Source of the DNA: Hansfordia pulvinata
Taxonomy: Eukaryota > Ascomycota > Sordariomycetes > Xylariales
Assembly (NCBI GenBank): GCA_006538405.1
Contig: BJKQ01000024.1
Coordinates: 183,260-247,259 of the forward strand
Direction of reading: 5' to 3'
DNA length: 64,000 bases
The translations under genes were made by a program, and so were the position numbers. The notes beneath the pieces were generated by a model. The model had not been told where the DNA came from. It was given only the letters and a program-made list of their open reading frames with translations, and searched no databases. Shown in pieces: positions 1 through 9,862 of the stretch (positions within the stretch are counted from its first letter, which is position 1; every line of letters starts with the position of its first letter).

Positions 1-3000
1 ACAAAGCAAGTAAACTGATACAGAAACGAAAGTAAAAGAGGTGAGTAGCGTACGTGATCAGTGACTTCACTTAAGTTGCTTTAAACTAATTATAGCTGAA
101 ACATACTAATAGATTATACCATTAATAGCAGCTTATAAATAGTATCCAATGCGTTTTAATCTATAAGTAGTCTACTTATATATAGCGATTCAGATCACAT
201 TACCTATCATTATGTAAGATACTCGAGTCGTAAGTGATTAACATCGAGAGTATAATCTATATAGGTAACTCACTCTAATTATACTTAATTATTCCCTTAG
301 TTACCCTACGTGGGTTTACGCGACGTTTACTTATACAGTCTATAACTATAAGTAAATTCATGTCCATCCTAAATATATTTTTGGTGTCTTATTTTTCCAA
401 TAATCAAACTATGAAGAGCTTTATAGTTAAATCAATAAGATAATAAATGAGTTTAAGTTGTTTTAAAAAAACATTATAAAGTCACAAAATTGTTATCGAC
501 CGAGTTTTGTATAAATGACCTAGATAGCTTCGATTTATAATATACTATTATGAGTAATTGCTATATAAATCGCTTGAGAATATGCAATACCGGTATCAAT
601 ATGAGTGATTGAAATATAAGTTTATTCAATAGAAAATAAGCCTAATACAAGTGAGCTCATTATGGTCGATAAAAATGAAGAAGTGATATTCATATGTTAG
701 ACCAAAATCAACTCAATCCATCTATTCTCAATGTTCAAAATCAACTATAATTTCTTTCATGCTGTATTCTCTCAATTTATAGCATTTAAGCCAATGATTG
801 CTTTCAAAACTCATTCAACCTTAATTCCACTTATATAAGATATTGTAAGTCACTAAATGAAGTAGGTCAAATGTATCCAAGCTCACGTGAGCCACCTCTT
901 GTGATTCATGAGCGACTCACGTGTATGAACTAAATTTGACTTACATTAGTTTATCAACTTGTATTATTTCGAATCGGGCTTTAGTCTACTGCTTTTCTAT
1001 CTTGAAGTAACATGTCCTATTATAATTATGTCTTAAAGTCTCTGTAAGTAAGCATTTCGAAGTTCACCATTTTATTCAACGTTTAGTCTTAAAAAGAGCC
1101 CGTATACTAATAAAAGAATTGAAATATGTCAAATCACCTAATCAAGTTATATGCGGATAGCGGAATGTGAGCTACAAGTCTTATGTTAATAAGAGAAGAA
1201 CTTATGCGACTTACTCTAATTCGGCGGCTTTATTGATTCACATGAGATTAAGCTACTTTTATTTAAACTCTTAGCCTTTAAAGCTAAAACTCAATTAGAT
1301 TTCATTTGGCCAGTGATATCATGTTATAACGTAATTAATCAAACTAAAAATGCAACGACTTTACATTATCACCTTTAAGTGAAGCATGATACTGGTTCAC
1401 GAGTAAAAACTACAATAAGTAAAGCAAGTAAGCTTTCTACACCCAAGTCGTCAAGGTTTTATTTTACTTGAATTTAAGATGAGTGATTCAAGTCTATTGA
1501 TTTGACTTTATAGATTCGATGTTTTTCAGAGTTATATACAATATATGTAAATACATATTTTTGTAAGTTATCAGTGATTTTCAATTGTTATAAAACAGTC
1601 AAATAAGTAGGGCTTAGGTTGTATTAGAAGATTACGTAGCTCAAATACGTGAAAAGTCCACATAACATGAGCAAGATGATCGTTATTCACGTTTCTAACA
1701 AATGTAAAACTTGCAGTTTTCAATATTATACTTTATTAATAACTGTAAAAGATTTGTCGTTAAGTTTATAAAAAGTTACATTTAATTGAATAATGTTATA
1801 AACTTATAACAGTCTCTTTCAGCTTGAAAAATGTTTATTAAGTGTTATTATCTCATTTCTGCTTATACACATATCAAGTACTTAAGCCTCTTTTATATAA
1901 TATATATAAACTGGCTCACTTATTAAAGAATATAGAAGGAAATTAAAAGAAAGAGAAAAGAGGGAGGTCTTTAACTTATAAGCCTTAATTAAATCTTAGT
2001 TCGTTTAGTTAAGTGTTTAATAAGTAAACGGGGCATAATTATATTACGTAGCTTAATTAAATAATTTAATTTATCTATGTGTCTTTCATTATATAACTTA
2101 GTTTAATAATATTACTTAATACAACTAATTATTTTATTTTAATTTAATATTCTTTAGTTTATTTAAAAGAATTAACTCATTTAATTAAAAAAGTTTTTAA
2201 ATATAAGGCTTTCATAACCTTTTATTTAATTAAGTACGGGGATAAAAGCTTATACTCAATTAAAATGTAAGTTGAAGTTAAACTTTATAAACCAAGTATA
2301 TATATATGTGAAATGTTTTTTAAAATACGAAGTTTAAAGAAAAATAGCTTAATTTTTTATTTTAAGGTTGAAAAAAAAAGAGCTTTACTTTTAAATACGC
2401 ACGTATATGTCTTAATAGTTGAATAAATAATACATTGTGTCTGCTTTAATGTAAAAATTGTTTAAAAAAAGAAACTGTTTTAATTATTAAGCGAATTTTA
2501 AAACTTATAATTGATTGATTAAGAAAGAATTAATGAAATAATAAGACTTAATTCATTTTTATCCGTTTTAAGTAAGTGAAAAATAAATAAAGGGACTTAA
2601 TTAAGTATTTAAACTTAAATAAGTACTTTTATACTGATTTATACGGGTTAACTGAATTAAATAATATAAAGCTTAATTCAATGTAAGGTTTTTAAGCTTG
2701 GTTTTATTAAAATTAAGGTTAAAAACTTATATTTAAATTAAACTTAAGGTAAAATTAAATATAATAAATTAAGTATATATATGTATTTTACTTTTAAGAC
2801 CGTTTTTTTTTAAAAAAAAGTGGCGGCTTAATTATTTGTTTAAAAGTGATAAGGGGGAAAGCTTTAATAAAAAGTGTATATTTAGTTATTTTAATTATAT
2901 TATTAATGATGGACGATTTTTACTTCAACGTAATTATGAAATAATATGTATTATAAAATATTTCAATTATAATTATCAGGTTATTAAAAAGCGTGAAGAA

Positions 3001-3236
3001 GTATATAACGACTTATATCTCTTATTAAAACAATATAAAAGTAGTGTAAGGTTTATGTTTCTTTTTTAAAGAGAAAACACTCGAAAAGTCGTTTATGGGT
3101 AAAGATTAACTAAATAAATAATTATACGTAGTCTTTAATATTACATGTATAAATTATAATTAAAATGTATATCTATATTTTAAAATAACTTAATAAGTTA
3201 AATTAAGTCTTAAGTTAGTAAATAAAAAAAGGTATA
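1..3236. other. AT-rich, gene-free block with a sharp right edge
   Basis: The stretch is strongly AT-rich, most extreme from about 1900 to 3230, where short words such as CTTAATT and TTAAG recur. TpA is very frequent. No open frame resembles a protein; the longest (about 77 codons near 2836) is what low-complexity AT DNA gives by chance. Base composition changes abruptly at about 3236, where sequence matching the tail of a coiled-coil gene begins. A RIP-mutated repeat or an AT isochore is the likeliest reading. No telomere repeat was seen. Confidence 0.7.
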
Positions 3237-3330
3237 ACGCACCCCGGTCGCATACGGTGCACCATATCACCCGAGTCAAGCAAGTCAATTTGATGCGGAT
3301 AGTGATAGCGATACGGTTTCCGACTTCTAG
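3237..3330 (+). pseudogene. Cassette copy A: 3' tail of the coiled-coil gene
   Basis: The translation ends in an acidic Asp/Ser repeat followed by VSDF and a stop, and matches the C-terminus of the coiled-coil gene at 25854-26576 nearly residue for residue. Upstream coding sequence is absent because the AT-rich block starts at 3236. This is a truncated gene remnant at the left edge of cassette copy A. Only about 30 codons remain, so it cannot be functional alone. Confidence 0.6.
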
Positions 3331-3451
3331 ATTTGGGTCGAGTATGGGGCAAGCGAGCTGGTTGGTAAACAAGGGTACAGTACAGCAAAGCCCTCGTGGG
3401 GACTGAATGCAGGCATAATCCTGGCCTGATGGCCCCTTAAGGGTTAGGAGT

Positions 3452-3703
3452 TTGTATTTCAATGTTGTTTCCAGTGTCGTCCGCATCAGCTTTTCTTATG
3501 TTGCCAAGCTAGATGTATCTGTAGACGAAATCTCTTCATCTGTTCGCCCAAAGATCATTGTCTCCTTAGCGAAGAACCCTACTACTGCGGAGTTAGATGA
3601 TGCCATCTTTGCGCGTAGATTGTCTGTTGGTCCCAAGATTAAGCCTCGCGTGCGGAATCCTTGCTTGCTTTCTGTTTGGAAGAGTACAATCACATTGCAC
3701 TAG
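3452..3703 (+). other. Open stretch conserved between copies A and B
   Basis: An 83-codon open frame (no ATG at its start) matches the frame at 25403-25732 on the minus strand at most positions, apart from an internal gap of about 27 codons. Both end with the same residues around the motif CLLSVWKSTITL. Conservation of an open frame through an in-frame gap could mean it was once an exon, but it may only reflect the overall similarity of the repeat. No family recognised. Confidence 0.3.
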
Positions 3704-3984
3704 TGTGGCAATCCACGCTGACTTTCTCAGACCATGCATTTCACAATCACATTGCAGTATTGTCGCATCCCCTAGGGCCAACAATTCCTGGAATACGAGA
3801 ACTGGAAACCAGCCAGATCTATGTCTGTGCAGTTTCCACCTTCTTCAAACGGTATGGCTGATAACATGATGGGTCCGTCGGTACCGCGCCCCCGGGTCGT
3901 ACGCGTAATCCACCTCAACACAGGGTTCCAGGCGCGTTCGACAGAGCATTCGCTCCACAACACGCACCCGAAAGCTAGCTAGAC

Positions 3985-4160
3985 GCGCCCGACCCATTTC
4001 CCCGCTGCATTCTCCCCATGCCCTCCATCATCCGCTATGTTGCCCCACTTTAGTCCTGCTGTCTCCTGGAAGGCGTTCAGAGCCGAACAGACGAGTCGGA
4101 CGCGCATTCCAACGACAGGCTGCTGCGCCTTGGTCAGAACTTGACAAGTGACTTTCAAAG
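3985..4160 (-). pseudogene. Copy A: remnant of the basic-tailed cassette protein
   Basis: The reverse strand encodes a short run around VTCQVLTKAQ and VVGMRVRLAC, matching the start of the protein at 50558-51223. It then jumps to sequence matching that protein's C-terminal basic region; the central domain is missing. The copy at 24907-25110 has the same internal deletion, so the loss came before the A/B duplication. No intact frame remains. Confidence 0.55.
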
Positions 4161-4486
4161 TGGTGGTACTAATGATGGTAAGATTTGCAAAATGAAGGCA
4201 CGCTCCTTATTTTGAGCCATGGGGCAAGGTGGCAGTACGGGTCGTCAGTATTAGGTAATCTCAGTGCTAGACGACTCGAAACTGTTTTCTGGCCCTGCGA
4301 AGGCTTGTGGAGCATAAAGCGCTAAATTGAAAACTGCAGGCCTGCTTCCCGGCAGTGGGGGGGATTGGAGGGACATGAATCTGTGGATGCTGCCACCCGA
4401 AGCAAGCCGCTCGGCGGGTGGGTTAGAAAGTTAATGAGATCATGACCAGGCAGTATCGAGGAGGCAAGTTGATGATCGTTTCGCAC

Positions 4487-4693
4487 TCAGGGATTTCCAG
4501 TCTGACAACCAAGACCAACGCGGGCATGCCGTCTCACACGGTTTGAGAATATGCCTATTCCTTGGATGAAATCTTTCGCCGTATCCTCGTTTGTGATGAA
4601 TGGGTGCTCTGCCTCGAACCGAGACAGCCGCAGATTCTGGGCGATCTCTCTGCTATCCCAGTGCATAGTACCGCTCATCACCACGTCAGTCAA
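4487..4693 (-). pseudogene. Copy A: 3' fragment of the JmjC-type gene
   Basis: About 68 codons match the C-terminal part of the JmjC protein at 51532-53172, from VVMSGTMHWDSREI through the helical segment with FITNEDTA. The frame is then lost before the usual KLWE region. The iron-binding HxD part is absent. At about 4693-4700 it joins dynamin-derived sequence in the same orientation, so the 5' two thirds of JmjC and the genes normally between them were deleted. Confidence 0.65.
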
Positions 4694-4699
4694 GGATTA

Positions 4700-5070
4700 T
4701 GGCGCATGCATCGCAGCGCTTGGACAGTGCACCAAGATGTTCAGGGTGTGGTTGTCTTAAAGTTCTGCGAAAACATTCGTATCGGGGCACAAGGATCTCA
4801 TTGTGCGATGGATGAAGTGATGTAAGACGAGGATGACGAGACTCAGGTGGCAGTACATGATGAGCTCCTATGAGACTGGTTGATCTTTGAACAGAGTGGC
4901 AAGGAGGCCGCCGACAAACTGCGTTCATTAGAAGTCAATTCCAGTCCGCATTGTCTTGTTGACTTACAATACCAAGGTTTTAGCCTTTGCTGCTTCTATA
5001 GCCAGCCCTCATGTGATCGAGGATACACCCATTTGGGACGGTGCCTTGCATATCTCGACAAGTAAACGCC
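4700..5070 (-). pseudogene. Copy A: dynamin-like GTPase fragment
   Basis: On the reverse strand this matches the dynamin gene at 15830-18365 across the splice junction at 17567-17615. The end of exon 5 reads YRSSKG, then a stop, then NLGI. A 49-nt intron with a GTAAGTC donor and CTAATGAACGCAG acceptor follows, then exon 6 beginning FVGGLLATLFKDQ. A TAA interrupts where the other copy has Arg. Only about 110 codons of the stalk region remain and the GTPase domain is absent. This shows that the dynamin gene belongs to the duplicated cassette. Confidence 0.65.
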
Positions 5071-6818
5071 GTGGTCCCTTGTTTTCGTATTCAAAACATC
5101 GTGTCTGAGACGAGCGGTGTTTGCAATGGCGGAAGGAGGCAGCTCTACGGTTCTGCTTTCATTCTAAGGCTTGTGCTCAGTCTCGGGTTCCGGATAAGGG
5201 TTGCAAACATTTGATTTATATGTTTTCGCCATCTTTGGGTCCAAGAGGCGGTGGCGCAGCGTCGGGAGCGACGGGCAGTTTGGTGAATGGTCGGACATAG
5301 GGAAAGATGTCCAACAGGATGAAAAGGTGAGAGCTGACAGGAAAATACCCTATGACTTACTGAGTGCCTTCAAAGATGGCTAAATTCGACGAGTACTTGA
5401 CTTGGGTCTCATTGGCACATGAATGCCTACGTGGGCGATTTTAGCACAGGTGTGCTCAGGTGCTCATGGCCCTAGGGCCGCGTATGGATCGCTAAACGGA
5501 TGCAGACCTGCGCTGAAGGAGCACAATGGATCTTCGTCCCAAACAAAATACCTAATCCTTGTTCGATTTCAATCATCGCCGCTACCACAGAATCCTTAGC
5601 GATATGAGTGCCCAACACAGCTGCAATAATTTCGATCCATCTTCGTCTCGCTATCCTTGTTGATGCAATTTGCGCGCGCTACCGATGTCAAGGACGACAC
5701 TGGAAGCAGAAGGACCTTGCTGCTGTCCGAGATCCATCATGTCAGATAGCTTCTAACCACTCGTCTGAAAATGGTCAATTAGGGGCCCATGCTACGTGTC
5801 GCGGATCAGCTTGCACTACATGTACGCAAAATCGATATACTCGAAAGTGTGGAAGCCGGGGCATTGAGCGCAGACAGAGGTTAGTAGGAAACTAATGGCG
5901 CTGCAATTTTTCCTCGTATCAAAAAACTGACGGTGAAGTATGAAGTCGGAGCGTCGATGGTGGTACAGGGAAATCTAGATTATTTTTGGAGGAAGGAGCG
6001 GCAACGCCCGTCGTATTCGGAGATGAGCACGTGTCAGATTCTTTTCATCATGAATACCGTCGCTTTCCTGGTGGGTCAAACATGACTTACCCTCATAATG
6101 TTGGCAGCAACCCAATTCAGACCCAAAGAAATGCCTTTCTGGAGCTGCAATCCTAGCGAATCTTCATGAACCGTAGAGAAGGCGCGGTCGAAAACATGGT
6201 AGGGAGCTTGCCGCTACTCATCGTCACAGACTAAGGCTATACGAGAAGCGAGGAAAGCGCAGTAGTGACAGGGCGTGCGGCAACGCATGTTGGACAAGCC
6301 TGGTCTGCTATTTGCTGTATGAAAAGATCACATGGATGTTGCATGGCGGTCGGGTCACCGAAACATCATTTGCGACGCGACTCTTTTCCAATTAGCTCCC
6401 GATGCAAAGCGAGTTCAAGACCATTCTGGAGGCGACAGAGGTGTTCCACTTGGCGTGAGGCAAATGATGGATTTCGAATAGCTCAGCATCGATATGAGAC
6501 TGGTGAATCGGCCATGCGCCATTGACAGGTTTGTTTTTCGTATTCCTTCAAATGCAGATTGGCTTGTTAGATTGGTCCATTTTTCTCATTACTTGTAAGT
6601 ATGTAGGAGTGTAGGTGTAGTCAAAAGCTTCTTGTCTTTCTCACTGGGTGATCTTTGTTGGGCTCTCGTGTTTTCTCGAAGACAAGTTTCTAGCTTTTAC
6701 CATGAACAATCGTTGTCGCTGAATTTTCACTAAATTCAATGCAAGTTTTACCTCATGATGTGTTGATCATGCGACGAGCCGTGGCCGTCGAGAAAGAAGG
6801 TTATGTGAACAAGCTCAA
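5071..6818. other. No intact gene; scattered coding-like scraps
   Basis: No frame could be assigned to a family. Short stretches on the plus strand read like decayed exons: around 5790-5880 (ALHVRKIDILESVEAG), 5895-6080 and 6300-6450. They sit in different frames with stops between them. This could be one ruined gene, but I cannot name it. Confidence 0.3.
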
Positions 6819-8187
6819 TTATTCTTCAAACTTGATCCATCTATAACGACTTGTACAATTTGTGTCTTCTACAACCGGATATTGAACACTGGGATGTTCT
6901 GATACACAATCGACTGATAATTTCTCTTTCGTCATCTGGAACAGTTGGGCAAACCGTGGTGGCAAGCATGGCAGCCAAGACACTGAAGATGAGAACCGCA
7001 CGAGCCGGATTCCTGACAGCTATGGCCTTGATCTTTTTGATATTCCTGACCGGGTTGAGGGCCTCGATATTCCGGAAGCCCCTGGGCACCCTGGACCCCC
7101 CGACGGCCTTGACGACCGCGTCTCCCAGGAACACCGCGTTGACTGGTGAGGACCTCAGCGTTAGCGACAAAATCGCTTACGAAAGTTCGGAAACACATAC
7201 CCTCTTTGACCCCGAGGCCCCTGCTTGGCCAATCCTGGTGGACCTCTGGGCCCTTGAGGACCGATTGGCCCCGGAGCTCCAGCAGCACCATTAGCACCAG
7301 CAGTGCCAGCAGTGCTATTGCAAAATTAGCTTCCTTGGTTATGTGGATATTGACCACATGCAATGTTCTCATGGCATTCCCCAAAAGGAAGTGATTTATG
7401 AAGGGCTTCATACCCTTGAGGTCCCTCTCGACCGTTGATGCCTGGCGGCCCCTGAGGTCCCATCGATCCTGCAAGACCGTTCGCTCCGGCTGGTCCTTGG
7501 GAACCTGTCGGGCCAGTGTGTCTGAATATATTAATAGAACGTAAGAATATGCTTGGTAGATCAAGACAGGAGGCTTTCTTATACCCAGTGGGACCAATGC
7601 TGCCCTCTGCGCCTCTTTCACCGCGCTCTCCCACAGGGCCCACAGGCCCCATAGGCCCTGGACTCATATTAGCGTATTGTCCCGAAGCTGGGTGAACCAA
7701 GAGATCTTTGTGTCATACTTACCACAACTGCCACGAGGACCAGGTTCACCTGCTAAACCTTGGACTTTTTTGATGTCAGTACAAGCAGACGATGATGAAG
7801 TATATTGGCCAAGCACAAAGACCCCAAAACTTACGCCCCATTGGCCCTGGATCGCCTTTTGGACCAGGAGGCCCTGGGATCCTCTGCTTTGATTCTATTA
7901 AACAGTGCTCGAGTGGACGATAGCATCGGATAGTGCTAACAGACCTGACATATATGAGGCATACGTACTCCCGTCTCTCTCACTCTCACATCTGTAACTC
8001 GATTGGAGGAGGGGCGAGACCGTGCACGGAGCAAGCAGACGAGAGAGATCAAGAGAAAAAAACCGATCGTGAGTCCGATGAACACAACACCGACGATTGA
8101 AATAGAACCTCCAGACGTAGTTTCTGGGTCAGACTGCGTTTGCTCTCGTACGGACACTGTAAGTTTGCGTGACTGATTGATGTGCAT
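6819..8187 (-). CDS. Membrane-anchored collagen-like protein, multi-exon
   Basis: The N-terminal exon (ATG at 8187) has a hydrophilic start, then one membrane helix around SIVGVVFIGLTIGFFLLISL and a basic flank, suggesting a type II anchor. Downstream lie several short exons of perfect Gly-X-Y triplets. Approximate exons are 7835-7895, 7710-7760, 7580-7665, 7412-7520, 7190-7325 and 6935-7165, all read on the minus strand. Introns have clear GTAAGT or GTATGA donors and nearly all keep the triplet phase. The last Gly-X-Y exon (GVPGRRGRQGRR) did not join in phase with the previous donor, so one boundary or a frameshift is unresolved. The C-terminus leaves the repeat and may end at 6819 (WIKFEE). 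Fungal collagen-like surface proteins are known, for example the Metarhizium adhesin/shield MCL1; a surface role here is inferred. Confidence 0.6.
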
Positions 8188-9499
8188 TTGCCCCTGTATG
8201 TTGCGGCAACGTTCCTGATCCTGTTTCTGATTTTCCTATATTCTTTGTATCTGGTGCGCTTGAATAAAAGATCGCCAAGGCTGTAAGAAAAAGGGTAAGG
8301 GTATTGTAATCGCAAGTGAAGAGTGATTACACGATTTTCCGAGGGGGTTAGACGGAAATATGTTACAAATCGGCTTCCGCTCTCACGCTTTTGAAGCAGC
8401 TTATTACCTCCCTTTTATTATTAATCGAACTCTTTTTGCACCATCTATCAAAGTTGCTTGGTATGTAACCTTTGCAACCCATCCACTTAGCAACACGTAC
8501 GTTTTGGTTGATCCCATTGGTTGTATACATGATCTGGGGACGGTCGAAGACTTGGAGTATGCATATGCAATGCACTCGGCTCTAAGGTGCAGCTCATCGG
8601 ACTACTGCACTGCAACTTAATGCAATGCGACTCGAAGTGAAGAGGGGAGTCTACTGAATCCCGGCTGACGTTTTGTTCAGCGTTGACGAAGTATAATCTG
8701 AGGTGCCAATCACTATCGCTGCGCGTTTCCCAGGTGTGTATCCTTCAACTACACAGCGTGCATGTCCTGACACCATAGATATCACAATTTCACTCCCGCG
8801 TCCCGAACAGCTCAGGGAGCGTTTCGAGCGCTTCGAAATTAGTGTGGATAAGCTAGCCTTGGCCAATCACCTAAACTGATATGCGGCTCACATTCCACTT
8901 GGCTACTCCAGACGCAGAAACCAGATAGCTGGTGAGCTCGCAGATTCGGATCTACGCATTTAGGGTTACGGAAACCCATGTCTTGTCATATAGCTTTACA
9001 TTTTAGATATACTGCCATCATCAAAGCTTACGTAGCATCCAAAACCATTACCTTGGTACCTTCATTTTATGAACTACGTCAAAGCATCTGTAGAAGTCCA
9101 TTTGTGGCAGTGCTATAAGTTCATGGATGGGTTTGAACAGGCCTTCACCATTTTCTGCTCGCCTTAGTAGGATCCTCGCAACTTTTCGGGATATCAAGGT
9201 AATAGGAAGTTGGAAATGAAACCGCTGGCCAACAAAATAATCCCCTCACCCGACTATCCTGCGCCTTGTTTGACGTTCTACCATGTGCTGAGTAATATGC
9301 AGAACCCCAGTGATTTGCATGAACCTCCATCCTTGCCGAGACATTCATCATGATAGGCTTGGAGAATACATCCGGAGACCGTGGCTTGCTGCGAGTCGGG
9401 CGTCTTCGCGCTCGCAACGGACCTGGCGATAAGGCTCGGCCTGGACAGCAGCCCCAGCCCTCATCTTGCGCTGGTCCACAGCAGGGTCAAGGTGCGAAA
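8188..9499. other. Intergenic; no supported gene
   Basis: Several short open frames occur on both strands, but none resembles a known domain and none has convincing intron signals or conservation inside the window. The stretch separates the collagen-like gene from the ISG12-like gene and may hold the promoter of the former. Confidence 0.4.
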
Positions 9500-9862
9500 T
9501 CATGAGATGGCAGCGGCAAGATCGCCCAAGCTGGCACCTGCTGCAGCTGCAGCCCCAGTCATAATTCCAACACAGGAGCCACCAGAGCCAGCACTTGTAA
9601 GGTAGCGAGCAAGCTGGGCGCAATGACATTTCCCACACAACTTTGCCACGCGGCGGTGGTTGAACCTAAGAGGGCAAGTTATTTGAGCTTTCCAGTGGAG
9701 ATCAACTGCTTTCATATCACCGAGAACACCCGGCGGGCCAAATCCAGCTGCTCCAAGGAGAGGATTCGCCAAGAAACTTCCAACAACGGCTCCGAGTATA
9801 AATAAAGAGAAAAGGCATGCATTCTTTTTTTTTCTTGGTGCGCGAGCAAGCAGGTTTCCCAT
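9500..9862 (-). pseudogene. ISG12/IFI6-27-like small membrane protein, frameshifted
   Basis: Exon 1 (9721-9862) encodes a basic start, a hydrophobic segment and the family signature LLGAAGFGPPGV. A 55-nt intron (9666-9720, GTGATATG donor, TTAG acceptor) leads into exon 2, which reads GSTTAAWQS, then GNVIAPSLLATLQ. The conserved SAGSGG and IMTGAAAAAGASLGDLAA then continue in a different frame. One missing base in CTTACAAGTGC explains this: inserting a base would give LQSAGSGG. ISG12 (Pfam Ifi-6-16) proteins are small Gly/Ala-rich membrane proteins found in animals and fungi; the fungal function is unclear. A sequencing error would produce the same picture. Confidence 0.6.

Larger units (their letters stand above)
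3237..4693. repeat. Diverged inverted repeat, copy A (partner 24330-25945)
   Basis: Reading this segment on the minus strand reproduces 24330-25945 on the plus strand: JmjC 3' end, remnant of the basic-tailed protein, an open stretch on the other strand, then the coiled-coil tail. By eye most bases agree, with scattered substitutions and some indels; for example the partner has about 80 extra bases in the stretch matching 3500-3540. The two arms lie about 20 kb apart in opposite orientation. No terminal inverted repeats or target-site duplications were recognised, so this looks like segmental duplication rather than a simple transposon. Confidence 0.75.

Noticed and set aside
2836..3069. 77-codon open frame in the AT-rich block
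   Set aside because: Lys/Asn/Ile/Tyr/Phe-rich translation is what 80 percent AT DNA gives; no domain and no start context.
6851..7294. 147-codon plus-strand frame over the collagen-like gene
   Set aside because: Antisense of GC-rich Gly-X-Y codons is often open; the minus strand has the repeat and splice sites.
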